A stretch of 64,000 nt of DNA. It comes from Pseudomonas sp. PDNC002. GTDB lineage: Bacteria > Pseudomonadota > Gammaproteobacteria > Pseudomonadales > Pseudomonadaceae. Positions within the stretch are counted from its first letter, which is position 1. Each line of letters opens with the position of its first letter. Shown here in pieces: positions 38,364 through 51,730 of this stretch. The position numbers and the translations under genes are program-made. The notes beneath the pieces were generated by a model. The model saw nothing but the letters and a program-made list of their open reading frames with translations. It ran no database searches and was not told where the DNA came from. Location: positions 2,326,001-2,390,000 of the forward strand of contig NZ_CP070356.1 in assembly GCF_016919445.1 (NCBI RefSeq). Reading direction: 5' to 3'.

Positions 38364-38792
38364 ATGAAAACTTATACCGCGAAACCAGAAACTGTTAAGC
38401 GCGACTGGTTCGTCGTCGACGCTGCTGGCCTGACCCTGGGTCGTCTGGCTACCGAGATTGCTACCCGCCTGCGCGGCAAGCACAAGCCGGAATACACCCC
38501 GCACGTTGACACCGGCGACTACATCGTCGTCATCAACGCCGAGCAGGTTCGCGTCACCGGCGCCAAAACTACCGACAAGATGTATTACCATCACTCGGGC
38601 TTCCCGGGCGGTATCAAGTCGATCAACTTCGAAAAGCTGATCGCCAAGGCTCCTGAGCGCGTTATCGAGACTGCCGTCAAAGGCATGCTGCCGAAGAACC
38701 CGCTGGGTCGCGACATGTACCGCAAGCTGAAAGTGTACAAGGGTGCCAACCACCCGCACACCGCTCAGCAGCCTCAAGAACTGAAGATTTAA
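38364..38792 (+). CDS. rplM: 50S ribosomal protein L13
   Basis: 142 residues, full length. Conserved L13 blocks include [20 protein letters not shown] at the start, the central [14 protein letters not shown], and [16 protein letters not shown] near the end. L13 is an early assembly protein of the 50S subunit binding 23S rRNA. It forms an operon with rpsI, 14 nt downstream, as in most bacteria. Confidence 0.99.
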   Translation: MKTYTAKPETVKRDWFVVDAAGLTLGRLATEIATRLRGKHKPEYTPHVDTGDYIVVINAEQVRVTGAKTTDKMYYHHSGFPGGIKSINFEKLIAKAPERVIETAVKGMLPKNPLGRDMYRKLKVYKGANHPHTAQQPQELKI

Positions 38793-38806
38793 CGGGATAG
38801 CTCATT

Positions 38807-39199
38807 ATGTCGGCGACTCAAAATTACGGCACTGGCCGTCGTAAGACCGCTACCGCTCGCGTCTTCCTGCGTCCGGGTACTGGCAAGATCTCCATCAACA
38901 ACCGCTCCATCGAGCAGTTCTTCGGTCGTGAGACCGCTCGCATGGTTGTCCGTCAGCCGCTCGAGCTGACCGAGAACACCGAGAAGTTCGATATCTACGT
39001 GACCGTCGTTGGCGGTGGCGTAAGCGGCCAGGCCGGTGCGATCCGTCACGGTATCACCCGCGCTCTGATCGAGTACGACGAAACCCTGCGCAGCCCGCTG
39101 CGCAAAGCCGGCTACGTCACTCGCGATGCTCGTGAAGTTGAACGTAAGAAAGTCGGTCTGCGTAAAGCGCGTAAGCGTCCGCAGTACTCCAAGCGTTAA
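38807..39199 (+). CDS. rpsI: 30S ribosomal protein S9
   Basis: 130 residues. The N-terminal [15 protein letters not shown] and the C-terminal basic tail [13 protein letters not shown] are S9 hallmarks; the tail reaches into the 30S P site and contacts the tRNA anticodon loop. The operon rplM-rpsI ends at a strong terminator. Confidence 0.99.
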   Translation: MSATQNYGTGRRKTATARVFLRPGTGKISINNRSIEQFFGRETARMVVRQPLELTENTEKFDIYVTVVGGGVSGQAGAIRHGITRALIEYDETLRSPLRKAGYVTRDAREVERKKVGLRKARKRPQYSKR

Positions 39200-39211
39200 T
39201 ACGACGCTTCG

Positions 39212-39249
39212 AAAAAAACGCCCAGATCCTTTGGACTGGGCGTTTTTTT
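39212..39249 (+). terminator. Terminator after rpsI
   Basis: AAAAAAACGCCCAG pairs with CTGGGCGTTTTTTT over a 10-nt loop, starting 13 nt after the rpsI stop. The remaining space to petA (39250-39448) holds only the pet promoter and leader. Confidence 0.9.
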
Positions 39250-39339
39250 ATGTCTTCAATAAGGTCGTGCGGCAAGGTGTCGCATCCGCGTAAGCCGCGC
39301 CGTGCAAGGCTTTCAGGGGTTGCGTAACAGGCTATTACC

Positions 39340-39368
39340 TTGTCATCACAAGGGCTTTTCTTTACCAT
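39340..39368 (+). promoter_or_regulatory. Candidate petABC promoter
   Basis: TTGTCA (39340-39345) and TACCAT (39363-39368) are spaced by 17 nt and match consensus at 5 and 4 of 6 positions. The predicted leader is about 74 nt. Confidence 0.55.
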
Positions 39369-39405
39369 TTGGCGAATTTTTTGCGCGGCTCGAATTTTTA
39401 CTTAA

Positions 39406-39426
39406 AAGCCTGATTTGAACAGGCTT
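39406..39426 (+). other. Stem-loop in the petABC leader
   Basis: AAGCCTG (39406-39412) and CAGGCTT (39420-39426) form a perfect 7-bp stem with a 7-nt loop, 22 nt before the petA ATG. No T tract follows, so it is a 5' UTR structure rather than a terminator. Its effect on stability or translation is unknown. Confidence 0.5.
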
Positions 39427-39448
39427 GAAGCTGATGGGAGACGACTGA

Positions 39449-40039
39449 ATGAGTAATGACGGCGTGAATGCAGGCCGGCGTCGCTTCCTTGTCGCGGCCA
39501 CTTCGGTGGTTGGTGCGGCAGGAGCGGTCGGAGCTGCGGTCCCGTTCGTGGGGTCATGGTTCCCCAGTGCCAAGGCGAAGGCCGCTGGCGCGCCGGTGAA
39601 GTACAACGTAGCCAAGATCGAGCCGGGTCAGCAGGTCATCGCTGAGTGGCGCGGCAAGCCGGTGTTCCTGGTGCATCGCACCAAGGAAATGCTGGACGCG
39701 CTGCCGACCCTCGACGGGCAACTGGCCGACCCCGAGTCGAAGGCTTCGGAACAGCCGGCCTACGTCGATCCCAAGGTACGTTCGATCAAGCCGGAGCTGG
39801 CAGTGATCGTTGGCATCTGCACCCACCTGGGCTGCTCGCCGACCTTCCGCCCGGAAGTCGCTCCCGCCGACCTCGGTCCGGACTGGAAGGGCGGTTACTT
39901 CTGCCCATGCCACGGCTCCCATTACGACCTCGCCGGCCGCGTTTACAAGGGACAACCTGCGCCCCTGAACCTGCCGATTCCGCCCTATTCGCTTGATGGT
40001 GATGAATTGACCATCGGTGTGGACCAGGAGAAAGCCTGA
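39449..40039 (+). CDS. petA: Ubiquinol-cytochrome c reductase Rieske iron-sulfur subunit
   Basis: 196 residues. A twin-Arg type N-terminus (GRRRFLVAATSV, about 9-20) leads into the membrane anchor. The [2Fe-2S] ligands are in box I CTHLGC (Cys124, His126) and box II CPCHGS (Cys152, His155); Cys129 and Cys154 form the disulfide. The Rieske head carries electrons from quinol to cytochrome c1. The stop overlaps petB by 1 nt. Confidence 0.98.
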   Translation: MSNDGVNAGRRRFLVAATSVVGAAGAVGAAVPFVGSWFPSAKAKAAGAPVKYNVAKIEPGQQVIAEWRGKPVFLVHRTKEMLDALPTLDGQLADPESKASEQPAYVDPKVRSIKPELAVIVGICTHLGCSPTFRPEVAPADLGPDWKGGYFCPCHGSHYDLAGRVYKGQPAPLNLPIPPYSLDGDELTIGVDQEKA

Positions 40040-41250
40040 TGAACAAGTTCATGGCTTGGGTCGATGCCCGCTTCCCCGCCACCAAGATGTGGGAAGACCA
40101 TCTAAGCAAGTATTACGCCCCGAAGAACTTCAACTTCTGGTACTTCTTCGGCTCCCTCGCACTGCTGGTCCTGGTTAACCAGATCCTCACCGGTATCTGG
40201 CTGACCATGAGTTTCACTCCCTCGGCGGAAGAGGCGTTCGCGTCCGTCGAGTACATCATGCGAGATGTAGATTACGGCTGGATTATCCGCTACATGCACT
40301 CCACCGGTGCGTCGGCGTTCTTCGTGGTCGTCTACCTGCACATGTTCCGTGGCCTGCTGTACGGCTCCTACCAGAAGCCGCGCGAGCTGGTATGGATCTT
40401 CGGCATGCTGATCTACCTCGCCCTGATGGCCGAGGCCTTCATGGGCTACCTGCTGCCCTGGGGCCAGATGTCCTACTGGGGTGCCCAGGTGATCATCTCG
40501 CTGTTCGGCGCCATCCCGGTCGTCGGCGAGGACCTGGCACAGTGGATCCGCGGTGACTTCCTGATCTCCGGCATCACCCTGAACCGCTTCTTCGCGTTGC
40601 ACGTGATCGCGCTGCCGATCGTTCTGCTCGGCCTGGTCGTGCTGCACATCCTGGCGCTGCACGAAGTCGGCTCGAACAACCCCGACGGCGTGGACATCAA
40701 GAAGAAGAAGGACGAGAACGGCATTCCGCTGGATGGCATTCCGTTCCACCCGTACTACACCGTCAAGGACATCGTCGGTGTCGTGGTCTTCCTGTTCGTC
40801 TTCTGCACCGTGATCTTCTTCTTCCCGGAAATGGGCGGTTTCTTCCTCGAGAAGCCCAACTTCGAGATGGCGAACCAGTTCAAGACCCCCGAACACATCG
40901 CTCCGGTGTGGTACTTCACTCCGTTCTACGCCATCCTGCGCGCCGTTCCGGACAAGCTGATGGGTGTCATCGCCATGGGCGCCGCCATCGCCGTGCTGTT
41001 CGTGCTGCCGTGGCTGGACCGTAGCCCGGTTCGCTCGATCCGCTACAAGGGCTGGCTGAGCAAGATCTGGCTGGTGATCTTCGCGGTTTCCTTCGTGATC
41101 CTCGGCTACTACGGCTCGCAAGCGCCGTCGCCGCTGGGCACCACGCTGTCCCGCCTGTGCACCATTCTGTATTTCGCCTTCTTCATCCTGATGCCGTTCT
41201 ACACCCGGATGGAGAAAACCAAACCGGTTCCGGAAAGGGTGACTGGCTGA
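40039..41250 (+). CDS. petB: Cytochrome b subunit of the bc1 complex
   Basis: 403 residues with eight to nine membrane helices. Heme-ligand histidines are seen in RYMHSTGASAFFVVVYLHMF (helix B) and FFALHVIALPIVLLGLVVLH (helix D); the Qo-site PEWY-type motif reads PVWYFTPFYA. It holds the bL and bH hemes and the quinol oxidation and reduction sites. It is full length, not split as in cytochrome b6/subunit IV. It overlaps petC by 1 nt. Confidence 0.98.
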   Translation: MNKFMAWVDARFPATKMWEDHLSKYYAPKNFNFWYFFGSLALLVLVNQILTGIWLTMSFTPSAEEAFASVEYIMRDVDYGWIIRYMHSTGASAFFVVVYLHMFRGLLYGSYQKPRELVWIFGMLIYLALMAEAFMGYLLPWGQMSYWGAQVIISLFGAIPVVGEDLAQWIRGDFLISGITLNRFFALHVIALPIVLLGLVVLHILALHEVGSNNPDGVDIKKKKDENGIPLDGIPFHPYYTVKDIVGVVVFLFVFCTVIFFFPEMGGFFLEKPNFEMANQFKTPEHIAPVWYFTPFYAILRAVPDKLMGVIAMGAAIAVLFVLPWLDRSPVRSIRYKGWLSKIWLVIFAVSFVILGYYGSQAPSPLGTTLSRLCTILYFAFFILMPFYTRMEKTKPVPERVTG

Positions 41251-42032
41251 TGAAAAAGCAATTCGCTGCATTTGTTCTGGCTCTGCTGCCTGTCTTCGGC
41301 TTCGCTGCCGAGGGCCATGGTCCGGCCCTGGACAAGGTCGATATCGACCTGACCGACAAGGCTGCCATGCAGGATGGCGCGCGTACCTTCGCCAACTACT
41401 GCATGGGCTGCCACAGCGCCAAGTTCCAGCGTTATGAGCGTGTTGGCCGAGATCTGGGTATTCCGGAAGAGCTGATGCTGAGCCATCTGGTGTTCACCGG
41501 TGGCAAGATCGGCGACCACATGGATATCGGCATGAAGCCGGCTGATGCCAAGGTTTGGTTCGGTGCTGCACCGCCGGACCTGACCCTGGTGGCCCGCGTA
41601 CGTGGCGCCGACTGGCTATACACCTACCTGCGTTCGTTCTACGAAGATCCCAAGCGTCCGTGGGGCGTGAACAACAAGGTCTTCCCGAACGTCGGCATGC
41701 CGAACGTACTGGTGAGCCTGCAGGGCCGCCAGGTCATCGGTTGCAAGCAGGTTCAGGTCGTCGAGGATGGCAAGAAGCAGTACGATCCTCTGACCGGTAC
41801 CCCGCTGACCCACGAGGCCTGCGACCAGCTGACCATCGTGCCGAAGTCGGGCCAACTGACCGAAGCTCAGTTCGACGAGAAGGTGAAGAACCTGGTGACC
41901 TTCCTGGCTTATTCGGCTGATCCGAACAAGCTGGACTCTCACCGCATCGGCACCTACGTCCTGCTGTTCCTGGCCTTCTTCTTCGTGTTCGCCTACCTGC
42001 TCAAGCGCGAATACTGGAAGGACGTGCACTAA
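41250..42032 (+). CDS. petC: Cytochrome c1
   Basis: 260 residues. A signal peptide ends near FGFAA (about residue 20). The heme-attachment motif CMGCH is at 51-55, and a C-terminal membrane anchor (about 238-255, YVLLFLAFFFVFAYLLK) is followed by a short basic tail. It accepts electrons from the Rieske protein and reduces soluble cytochrome c. The ATG at 41250 shares one base with the petB stop; a much longer in-frame opening upstream overlaps petB and is not used. A terminator follows. Confidence 0.97.
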   Translation: MKKQFAAFVLALLPVFGFAAEGHGPALDKVDIDLTDKAAMQDGARTFANYCMGCHSAKFQRYERVGRDLGIPEELMLSHLVFTGGKIGDHMDIGMKPADAKVWFGAAPPDLTLVARVRGADWLYTYLRSFYEDPKRPWGVNNKVFPNVGMPNVLVSLQGRQVIGCKQVQVVEDGKKQYDPLTGTPLTHEACDQLTIVPKSGQLTEAQFDEKVKNLVTFLAYSADPNKLDSHRIGTYVLLFLAFFFVFAYLLKREYWKDVH

Positions 42033-42054
42033 GCACAACCAGTCGTAGTAACAA

Positions 42055-42087
42055 GCGCGCGCCCTACGGGGCGCGCGTGCGTTTTTC
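42055..42087 (+). terminator. Terminator of petABC
   Basis: CGCGCGCCC (42056-42064) pairs with GGGCGCGCG (42069-42077) over a stable TACG tetraloop, followed by GTGCG and TTTTT at 42082-42086. Confidence 0.8.
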
Positions 42088-42125
42088 TACCTCCCACAAG
42101 AAAATCCTGCGAGGAGGCGCGCGGC

Positions 42126-42743
42126 ATGGCCGCAATCAATAAGCTCACCTGCTTCTCCGATCCTTCCTGCCACTACAGCCATCGCGTGCGCCTGGTCCTG
42201 GCCGAGAAGAGTGTCGTCGCCGACATCATCGACGTACCGGCTGGCAATATCCCGGCCAAGCTCGCCGAAGTGAACCCCTATGGCAGCCTGCCGACGTTGG
42301 TGGATCGCGATCTCGCGCTCTACGAGTCGACGGTGGTCATGGAGTACCTCGACGAGCGTTATCCACACCCGCCTCTACTGCCGGTGTATCCGGTGGCTCG
42401 TGCCAACAGCCGCCTGCTGATGCACCGCATCCAGCGCGACTGGTGCAGTCTGGTGGATCGCATCCTCGATACCCGCCGCAAGGACGCCGAACGTGCCTTG
42501 GCGCGCAAGGAATTGCGTGAGAGCCTGACGGGTGTGTCGCCGCTGTTCGCCGACAAGCCGTTCTTCCTCAGTGACGATCTGAGCCTGGTGGATTGCTGCC
42601 TGCTGCCGATCCTCTGGCGGTTGCCAATACTGGGCATTGAGCTTCCACGACCGGCGAAGCCTTTGCTGGATTACATGGAGCGGCAGTTTGCACGGGAAAC
42701 TTTCCGTGCCAGCCTGTCCTCTATCGAACGTGATATGCGCTAA
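42126..42743 (+). CDS. sspA: Stringent starvation protein A
   Basis: 205 residues, a glutathione-transferase fold (thioredoxin-like half about 5-80, helical half about 90-195) that lacks the usual catalytic Cys/Ser pattern. Family features are [20 protein letters not shown] and [20 protein letters not shown]. SspA binds RNA polymerase and modulates stress and virulence genes. sspB follows after 11 nt, the conserved pair. Confidence 0.97.
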   Translation: MAAINKLTCFSDPSCHYSHRVRLVLAEKSVVADIIDVPAGNIPAKLAEVNPYGSLPTLVDRDLALYESTVVMEYLDERYPHPPLLPVYPVARANSRLLMHRIQRDWCSLVDRILDTRRKDAERALARKELRESLTGVSPLFADKPFFLSDDLSLVDCCLLPILWRLPILGIELPRPAKPLLDYMERQFARETFRASLSSIERDMR

Positions 42744-42754
42744 GGAGCCCGATG

Positions 42755-43159
42755 ATGAACTCCAGTCGTCCCTACCTCGTGCGAGCCCTCTATGAGTGGA
42801 TCGTCGATAACGGCTGCACGCCGCATATCCTGGTGAATTCCGAGTACCCGGGCGTGCGGGTGCCGCCGGGGTATGCCAGCGACGGCCAGATCGTGCTCAA
42901 CGTCTCGCCGACCGCCGTGCGCCACCTGCAGATGGACAACGAGGCGGTCAGCTTCGAAGGTCGTTTCGGTGGTGTTGCCCAGAGCCTGTACGTCCCGTCC
43001 CAGGCTGTCATGGCCATCTACGCGCGGGAGAACGGGCAAGGCATGGTCTTCGATCTGGAGCCGCCGGTGCCCACCGATGACGAGGATCTGCCGGATGACG
43101 GCCCCTCCGATGAGCCGCCGCGCCCCAGCGGCCGCCCGAGTCTCAAGGTGGTGAAGTAA
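42755..43159 (+). CDS. sspB: SspB, ClpXP adaptor for ssrA-tagged proteins
   Basis: 134 residues. The N-terminal substrate-binding domain (about 1-110) starts with SSRPYLVRALYEWIVDN and has VNSEYPGVRVPPGY. An acidic, Pro-rich linker ends in the basic SGRPSLKVVK, the ClpX-binding tail. The ATG at 42755 is preferred over the adjacent one at 42752 because AGGAG at 42743-42747 gives 7-nt spacing. SspB delivers ssrA-tagged stalled products to ClpXP. Confidence 0.96.
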   Translation: MNSSRPYLVRALYEWIVDNGCTPHILVNSEYPGVRVPPGYASDGQIVLNVSPTAVRHLQMDNEAVSFEGRFGGVAQSLYVPSQAVMAIYARENGQGMVFDLEPPVPTDDEDLPDDGPSDEPPRPSGRPSLKVVK

Positions 43160-43161
43160 TA

Positions 43162-43189
43162 AAAAAGGCGACCCGAAGGTCGCCTTTTT
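43162..43189. terminator. Bidirectional terminator between sspB and dolP
   Basis: AAAAAGGCGACC and GGTCGCCTTTTT flank a CGAA tetraloop in a perfect palindrome, 2 nt after the sspB stop. It serves both converging operons. Confidence 0.9.
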
Positions 43190-43220
43190 CATGCCTGCAA
43201 TCCTGCAGTGAACGGTTCGA

Positions 43221-44791
<1,571 letters not shown>

Positions 44792-44795
<4 letters not shown>

Positions 44796-46606
44796 ATACC
44801 GCTGTTCTCCAGCGGCTGGACCTGACCGTTCTTGAACTCGGCCCAGGGCAGGCGGCGCTCGACGCGCTGACCGGCGCTGACGCTCAGGGTGCCGGTCAAG
44901 CCGTCCACCTGCATGCTCGGCACGGCCTTCAGCTCCGGCAGGCGCGGGGCCAGCTGGTAGGCATCAGCACCCATGGCGTACAGGCGGCCGAGGCTGCCGT
45001 TGGCTTGCGGCCACTGCGCAGCAACCTGCTGGCGCAGGGCGTTGTTCGGGTTCAGCAGCCACGGGGTTTCGCAGAAGCGGATGCCATTCAGGTCCTGGTC
45101 CTGGGCCGGATTGTTCACGCCGGTGTACAGGTTGGAGGTCGCGTATACAGGCAGGTCGCCGGCGTACTGGAAGGCCAGGGTGGGCTTGATCTGGCGAGCC
45201 TGCTGTGGAGTGGCGGCGAGGAAGATGAAGTCGATGTCCTGGCGGCGGGAAGGCTGGGTGTCGACGCTGCTGTCCAGAACGCCCTGCAGGCGCTTGGCGC
45301 GACCTTCGCTCTGGCGCAGTTGCAACAGGTCGGCGATCTGGCGGGCCAGCTCGACGGGTTGGTCAACGTGCTCGGCGGCGATCAGCGTGCCGCCAGCGGC
45401 TTGCCAGTTGCGGCTGAACGAGGCCAGTACGCGATCGCCCCATTCGCCGCGCGGCACCAGGGCCACGGCGCGGCGCATGCCATCGTTCCAAGCGCGGTTG
45501 GCGACTTCGCGGGCCTCGTCCTCGGCGGACAGGCCGAACTGGAAGAGCTGGGCAGGGCCTTCCTGATTGCCGTCGGCGTAGTTCAGGGCCAGGGTGGTGA
45601 TGGGCAGTTGCGGTTGGCTGCTCATCTGCTTGACCAGGTTCTTTTCCAGCGGCCCGACGACCAGCTGCACGCCATCAGCCTGGGCCTGGCGGTAGAACTC
45701 GTCGAGCGAGCGCACCTGGGTGCTGTCGTAGAGCTTGATCGCCGGTTGCGCCTGGCCGCCCTGTTGCGCCTGGTAATGGGCGGCGAGGAAACCATCCTGT
45801 AGGGCGCGGGCGACGGAGGCGAGCTGGCCTTGCTGCGGTAGCAGCAAGGCGATCTTGTTCAGTGGCTGGGCGGCCAGTGACTTCAGCTTGATCAGGGCAT
45901 CCGGCAGTTGCTTGGCGGCCGGGTGCTCCGGGTTCTGGGCAACCCAGTTGTCGATGTTCGACTGCTGTTCTTTCAGGGTCGACGAGGACTTGGTGATGCG
46001 CGCCAGGTCGAGCCAGCCGCTCAGGTCGCCTTCATTGCTGCTGGCTTGCATCTGGTCAACGGGCAGGCTGGACACCAGCTTCCAGATTTCCTCATGGTTG
46101 GCCTTGCTGGCTTCTGCGTTGAGCAGCGGGTCGATGAAGACGCGTTCGCGAGCGGCAGCCATGGCCTGGCCATCGGCTGCCAGGGCCTGCGACTTGACCA
46201 TGCCGGCACGGGCCTGGAGATCCACCGGCATTTCGCCCAGGCGCTGGAAGCTGGGGTTGTCGAAGGCTTTCAGGGCTGCCTTGGGTTTGTTGCGCGCCAT
46301 TTCCAGCTGGGCCCGAAGGGTGCTGGCGAAGACCTGCTGGGCGGGCTTCAGGCTATCCATCGGAATCTGGTCCAGAATCTGCGTGGAGCGGCCCAGGTCC
46401 TTCTGCTTGTAGGCCAGGTCCGCGGCCGACAGACGCAATACGTTGGCTTCGTCCGGCTGGGCGGTGGATGCCTGCTGCAGCAATTGTTCGATGCTGGCGT
46501 CCGGGGTCCGCGGCAGTTCGCCGAGGTTGGACGACGGGGAGGACGCACAGGCGGCGAGCATGCCGGCAAGGAACAGAGCGGATAGCGGACGCAGGCGAGC
46601 GATCAT
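44792..46606 (-). CDS. lpoA: LpoA, outer-membrane activator of PBP1a
   Basis: 604 residues. The lipobox is LAAC (Cys about residue 20, ASS after it). The N-terminal half (about 30-250) is TPR-like and helical; the C-terminal half (about 255-600) has a periplasmic-binding-protein fold starting at NKIALLLPQQGQLASVARAL. LpoA reaches through the peptidoglycan to stimulate PBP1a. The ATG at 46606 is preceded by GAGAAG at good distance and gives the best signal; an upstream in-frame ATG would add 7 residues. Divergent from rsmI. Confidence 0.95.
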
Positions 46607-46733
46607 ATCGGGCTTCTCGTGACGCATTCAAAGAGCTGCCGATTGTACCGAAGCGGCGAGGGTGGCGCGATGGCGGCTGCCGGAATCGCGATACAATGCG
46701 GTTTTTTCAGATAACTCCGGTGAGGTTTTGCGC

Positions 46734-47582
46734 GTGAGCTTCGGCACTCTCTATGTGGTGGCCACCCCTATCGGCAATCTGGACGACATCAGTGCGCGGG
46801 CGCTCAAGGTGCTTGCCGACGTATCGCTCATCGCCGCCGAGGACACTCGTCATTCGGTGCGGCTGCTGCAGCACTTCGGCATCGAGACGCCGCTGGCCGC
46901 CTGTCACGAGCACAACGAGCGGGAGCAGGGCGGGCGGTTTCTGACCAAGCTGCAAGCGGGTGAAGACGTTGCACTGATCTCCGACGCGGGAACGCCGCTG
47001 ATCTCCGACCCCGGTTATCACCTGGTGCGCCAGGCGCGCGCGGCGGGTATTACGGTGGTTCCGGTTCCGGGCGCGTGTGCGCTGATCGCCGCCTTGTCCG
47101 CGGCAGGGCTGCCGTCGGACCGATTCGTTTTCGAGGGTTTCCTTCCCGCCAAGATGGCCGGCCGTCGCGGAAAGCTGGAGGCGCTGGTGGACGAGCCACG
47201 CACCCTGATTTTCTACGAGGCGCCGCATCGTGTGCTGGAGTGCATCGAGGACATGGCCGCCATCTTCGGTGTTGACCGACCGGCGGTGCTGGGGCGTGAG
47301 CTGACCAAGACGTTCGAGACGCTCAAGGGGCTGCCCTTGGGGGAGTTGCGAGAGTTTGTGGCTGCCGACAGTAATCAGCAGCGTGGCGAATGCGTGCTGC
47401 TGGTAGCCGGCAAGCCGGCGCCGGAGAGCGATGAGGCGGTGGATGCGCAGACCCTGCGCGTGCTCGATCTGTTGTTGGCGGAGTTGCCGGTCAAGCGCGC
47501 TGCGGCGCTGGCGGCTGAAATCACTGGGGCGCGCAAGAATCAACTTTATCAGCTCGCGCTGGAGCGCCAGGGCAAGGCTTGA
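46734..47582 (+). CDS. rsmI: RsmI, 16S rRNA 2'-O-methyltransferase (C1402)
   Basis: 282 residues, a tetrapyrrole-methylase fold enzyme using SAM. Motifs: [36 protein letters not shown] and FYEAPHRV. It methylates the ribose of C1402 in the decoding site together with RsmH (base methylation), and rsmH lies 1.2 kb downstream. The start is GTG at 46734 with GAGG at 46722-46725; a longer in-frame opening upstream crosses the promoter area. Confidence 0.96.
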   Translation: MSFGTLYVVATPIGNLDDISARALKVLADVSLIAAEDTRHSVRLLQHFGIETPLAACHEHNEREQGGRFLTKLQAGEDVALISDAGTPLISDPGYHLVRQARAAGITVVPVPGACALIAALSAAGLPSDRFVFEGFLPAKMAGRRGKLEALVDEPRTLIFYEAPHRVLECIEDMAAIFGVDRPAVLGRELTKTFETLKGLPLGELREFVAADSNQQRGECVLLVAGKPAPESDEAVDAQTLRVLDLLLAELPVKRAAALAAEITGARKNQLYQLALERQGKA

Positions 47583-47584
47583 GC

Positions 47585-47613
47585 TTGTCCTGAGCGTCGT
47601 CAGCCGCTAACCT
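47585..47613 (+). promoter_or_regulatory. Candidate rnpB promoter
   Basis: TTGTCC (47585-47590) and TAACCT (47608-47613) are 17 nt apart and would start transcription near 47623, the predicted 5' end of the RNA. The -35 begins 3 nt after the rsmI stop. Confidence 0.55.
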
Positions 47614-47622
47614 TGCGGACTG

Positions 47623-47978
47623 AGAGTCGATTGGACAGTCGCTGTTCCGTGGTGTTCCATCACGGGGTGGAGGAAAGTCCGGGCTCCATAGGGCAGAGTG
47701 CCAGGTAACGCCTGGGAGGCGTGAGCCTACGGAAAGTGCCACAGAAAATAACCGCCTAAGCGCGCAAGCGCCGGTAAGGGTGAAAAGGTGCGGTAAGAGC
47801 GCACCGCACGGCTGGCAACAGTTCGTGGCTAGGTAAACCCCACTCGGAGCAAGATCAAATAGGAACCCATTGGCGCGGCCCGCGTTGGGTTCGGGTAGAT
47901 CGCTTGAGGCATTCAGTGATGAATGTCCCAGAGGAATGGCTGTCCTCGACAGAACCCGGCTTATAGATCGACTCTCAC
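47623..47978 (+). ncRNA. rnpB: RNase P RNA, bacterial type A
   Basis: About 356 nt. The termini pair (AGAGTCGAT at the 5' end, ATCGACTCT at the 3' end, helix P1). Conserved core pieces are GAGGAAAGTCCGGGCTCC (P4/CR-I), ACAGAAAATAACCGCC, AAGGGTGAAAAGGTGCGGTA, the AGATCAAATAGG segment (CR-III), and GACAGAACCCGGCTTATAGA near the 3' end. It is the catalytic RNA that trims the 5' ends of pre-tRNAs. The P3 arm (47640-47667) reads TGTTCCGTGGTGTTCCATCA. Ends are estimated to within a few bases. Confidence 0.96.
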
Positions 47979-48060
47979 CACTTTCTCTCCACTTCTTCCC
48001 ACATGACCATTTGTCGCTGACCGGAAGAAGTTTAAAACTTAATAAATCACTTTAAGTGTG

Positions 48061-48100
48061 AAAGCCCAGTGTTTTGAAAACACTGGGCTTTTCTCTTTTT
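48061..48100 (+). terminator. Terminator after rnpB
   Basis: AAAGCCCAGTGTTTT and AAAACACTGGGCTTT pair perfectly around one G, followed by TCTCTTTTT. It lies about 80 nt past the mature 3' end, so a processed trailer is expected. The 48101-48182 space beyond shows no gene. Confidence 0.88.
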
Positions 48101-48182
48101 CAGCGCGTCAAAATCCCTCCCTGTCCCTCGCAAAAGCACGCTAAATCTCGGTCCTGTAAGGATTTTTCCCTTCTGACTCGCC

Positions 48183-48212
48183 TTGACGGTGGGGAGCGCG
48201 GATTTCTATAGT
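48183..48212 (+). promoter_or_regulatory. Promoter of mraZ and the dcw cluster
   Basis: TTGACG (48183-48188) and TATAGT (48207-48212) each match the sigma-70 consensus at 5 of 6 positions with an 18-nt spacer. The start would lie near 48219, at the edge of the GTG repeats. Confidence 0.75.
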
Positions 48213-48250
48213 GTGCGGAAGTGGTATGAAGTGGGTAAAAGTGGGATCAA
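48211..48250 (+). promoter_or_regulatory. MraZ operator: 10-bp direct repeats
   Basis: Four decamers in register each begin GTG: GTGTGCGGAA, GTGGTATGAA, GTGGGTAAAA, GTGGGATCAA. MraZ of other bacteria binds TGGG-type repeats at 10-bp spacing in its own promoter; the last two or three copies here fit that pattern. The overlap with the -10 and start region predicts autorepression. Confidence 0.75.
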
Positions 48251-48286
48251 CAGGCATGGATAGCCAACCACAGGGGAAGCGCTGAC

Positions 48287-48738
48287 GTGTTTCGCGGAGC
48301 TAACGCCATCAGTCTCGACGCCAAAGGGCGCCTCGCGATGCCGAGTCGGTATCGTGACGAGCTCGTTTCGCGTTGCGATGGCCAGCTCATCGTCACCATC
48401 GATGCGGTCGACACCTGCCTCACCGTATACCCCCTCCCGGAATGGGAACTCATCGAAGCCAAGCTGCGTGAACTGCCCTCGCTGCGTGAAGAAACGCGGC
48501 GCCTGCAGCGTTTGCTGATTGGTAATGCCGTGGACCTGGAGCTCGATAGCGCCGGGCGTTTCCTCGTTCCGCCGCGCCTGCGCGAATACGCCGGGTTGGA
48601 CAAGAAGGCGATGCTGGTCGGCCAGTTGAACAAGTTCCAGCTGTGGGACGAAGACAAATGGAATGCGGTTGCCGAGGCCGATCTCGCAGCCATCAAAGAG
48701 CCCGGCGGCCTGCCGGATGAATTGCGCGACCTTATTCT

Positions 48739-48742
<4 letters not shown>
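48287..48742 (+). CDS. mraZ: MraZ, transcriptional regulator of the dcw cluster
   Basis: 151 residues with two SpoVT/AbrB-like swapped-hairpin repeats (about 5-55 with [20 protein letters not shown], and about 80-130 with [19 protein letters not shown]). MraZ forms a ring and represses its own operon through direct repeats. The start is GTG at 48287 after AGGGGAAG. It ends inside the rsmH start (GTGA overlap). Confidence 0.96.

Positions 48743-51729
<2,987 letters not shown>

Positions 51730-51730
<1 letters not shown>

Noticed and set aside
46692-46697. TACAAT as a -10 for rsmI
   Set aside because: Good hexamer, but no -35 at 16-18 nt and no extended -10; left out of the feature list.
47870-48055. 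Small frame inside and after rnpB
   Set aside because: Overlaps the conserved 3' half of the RNase P RNA; not protein coding.
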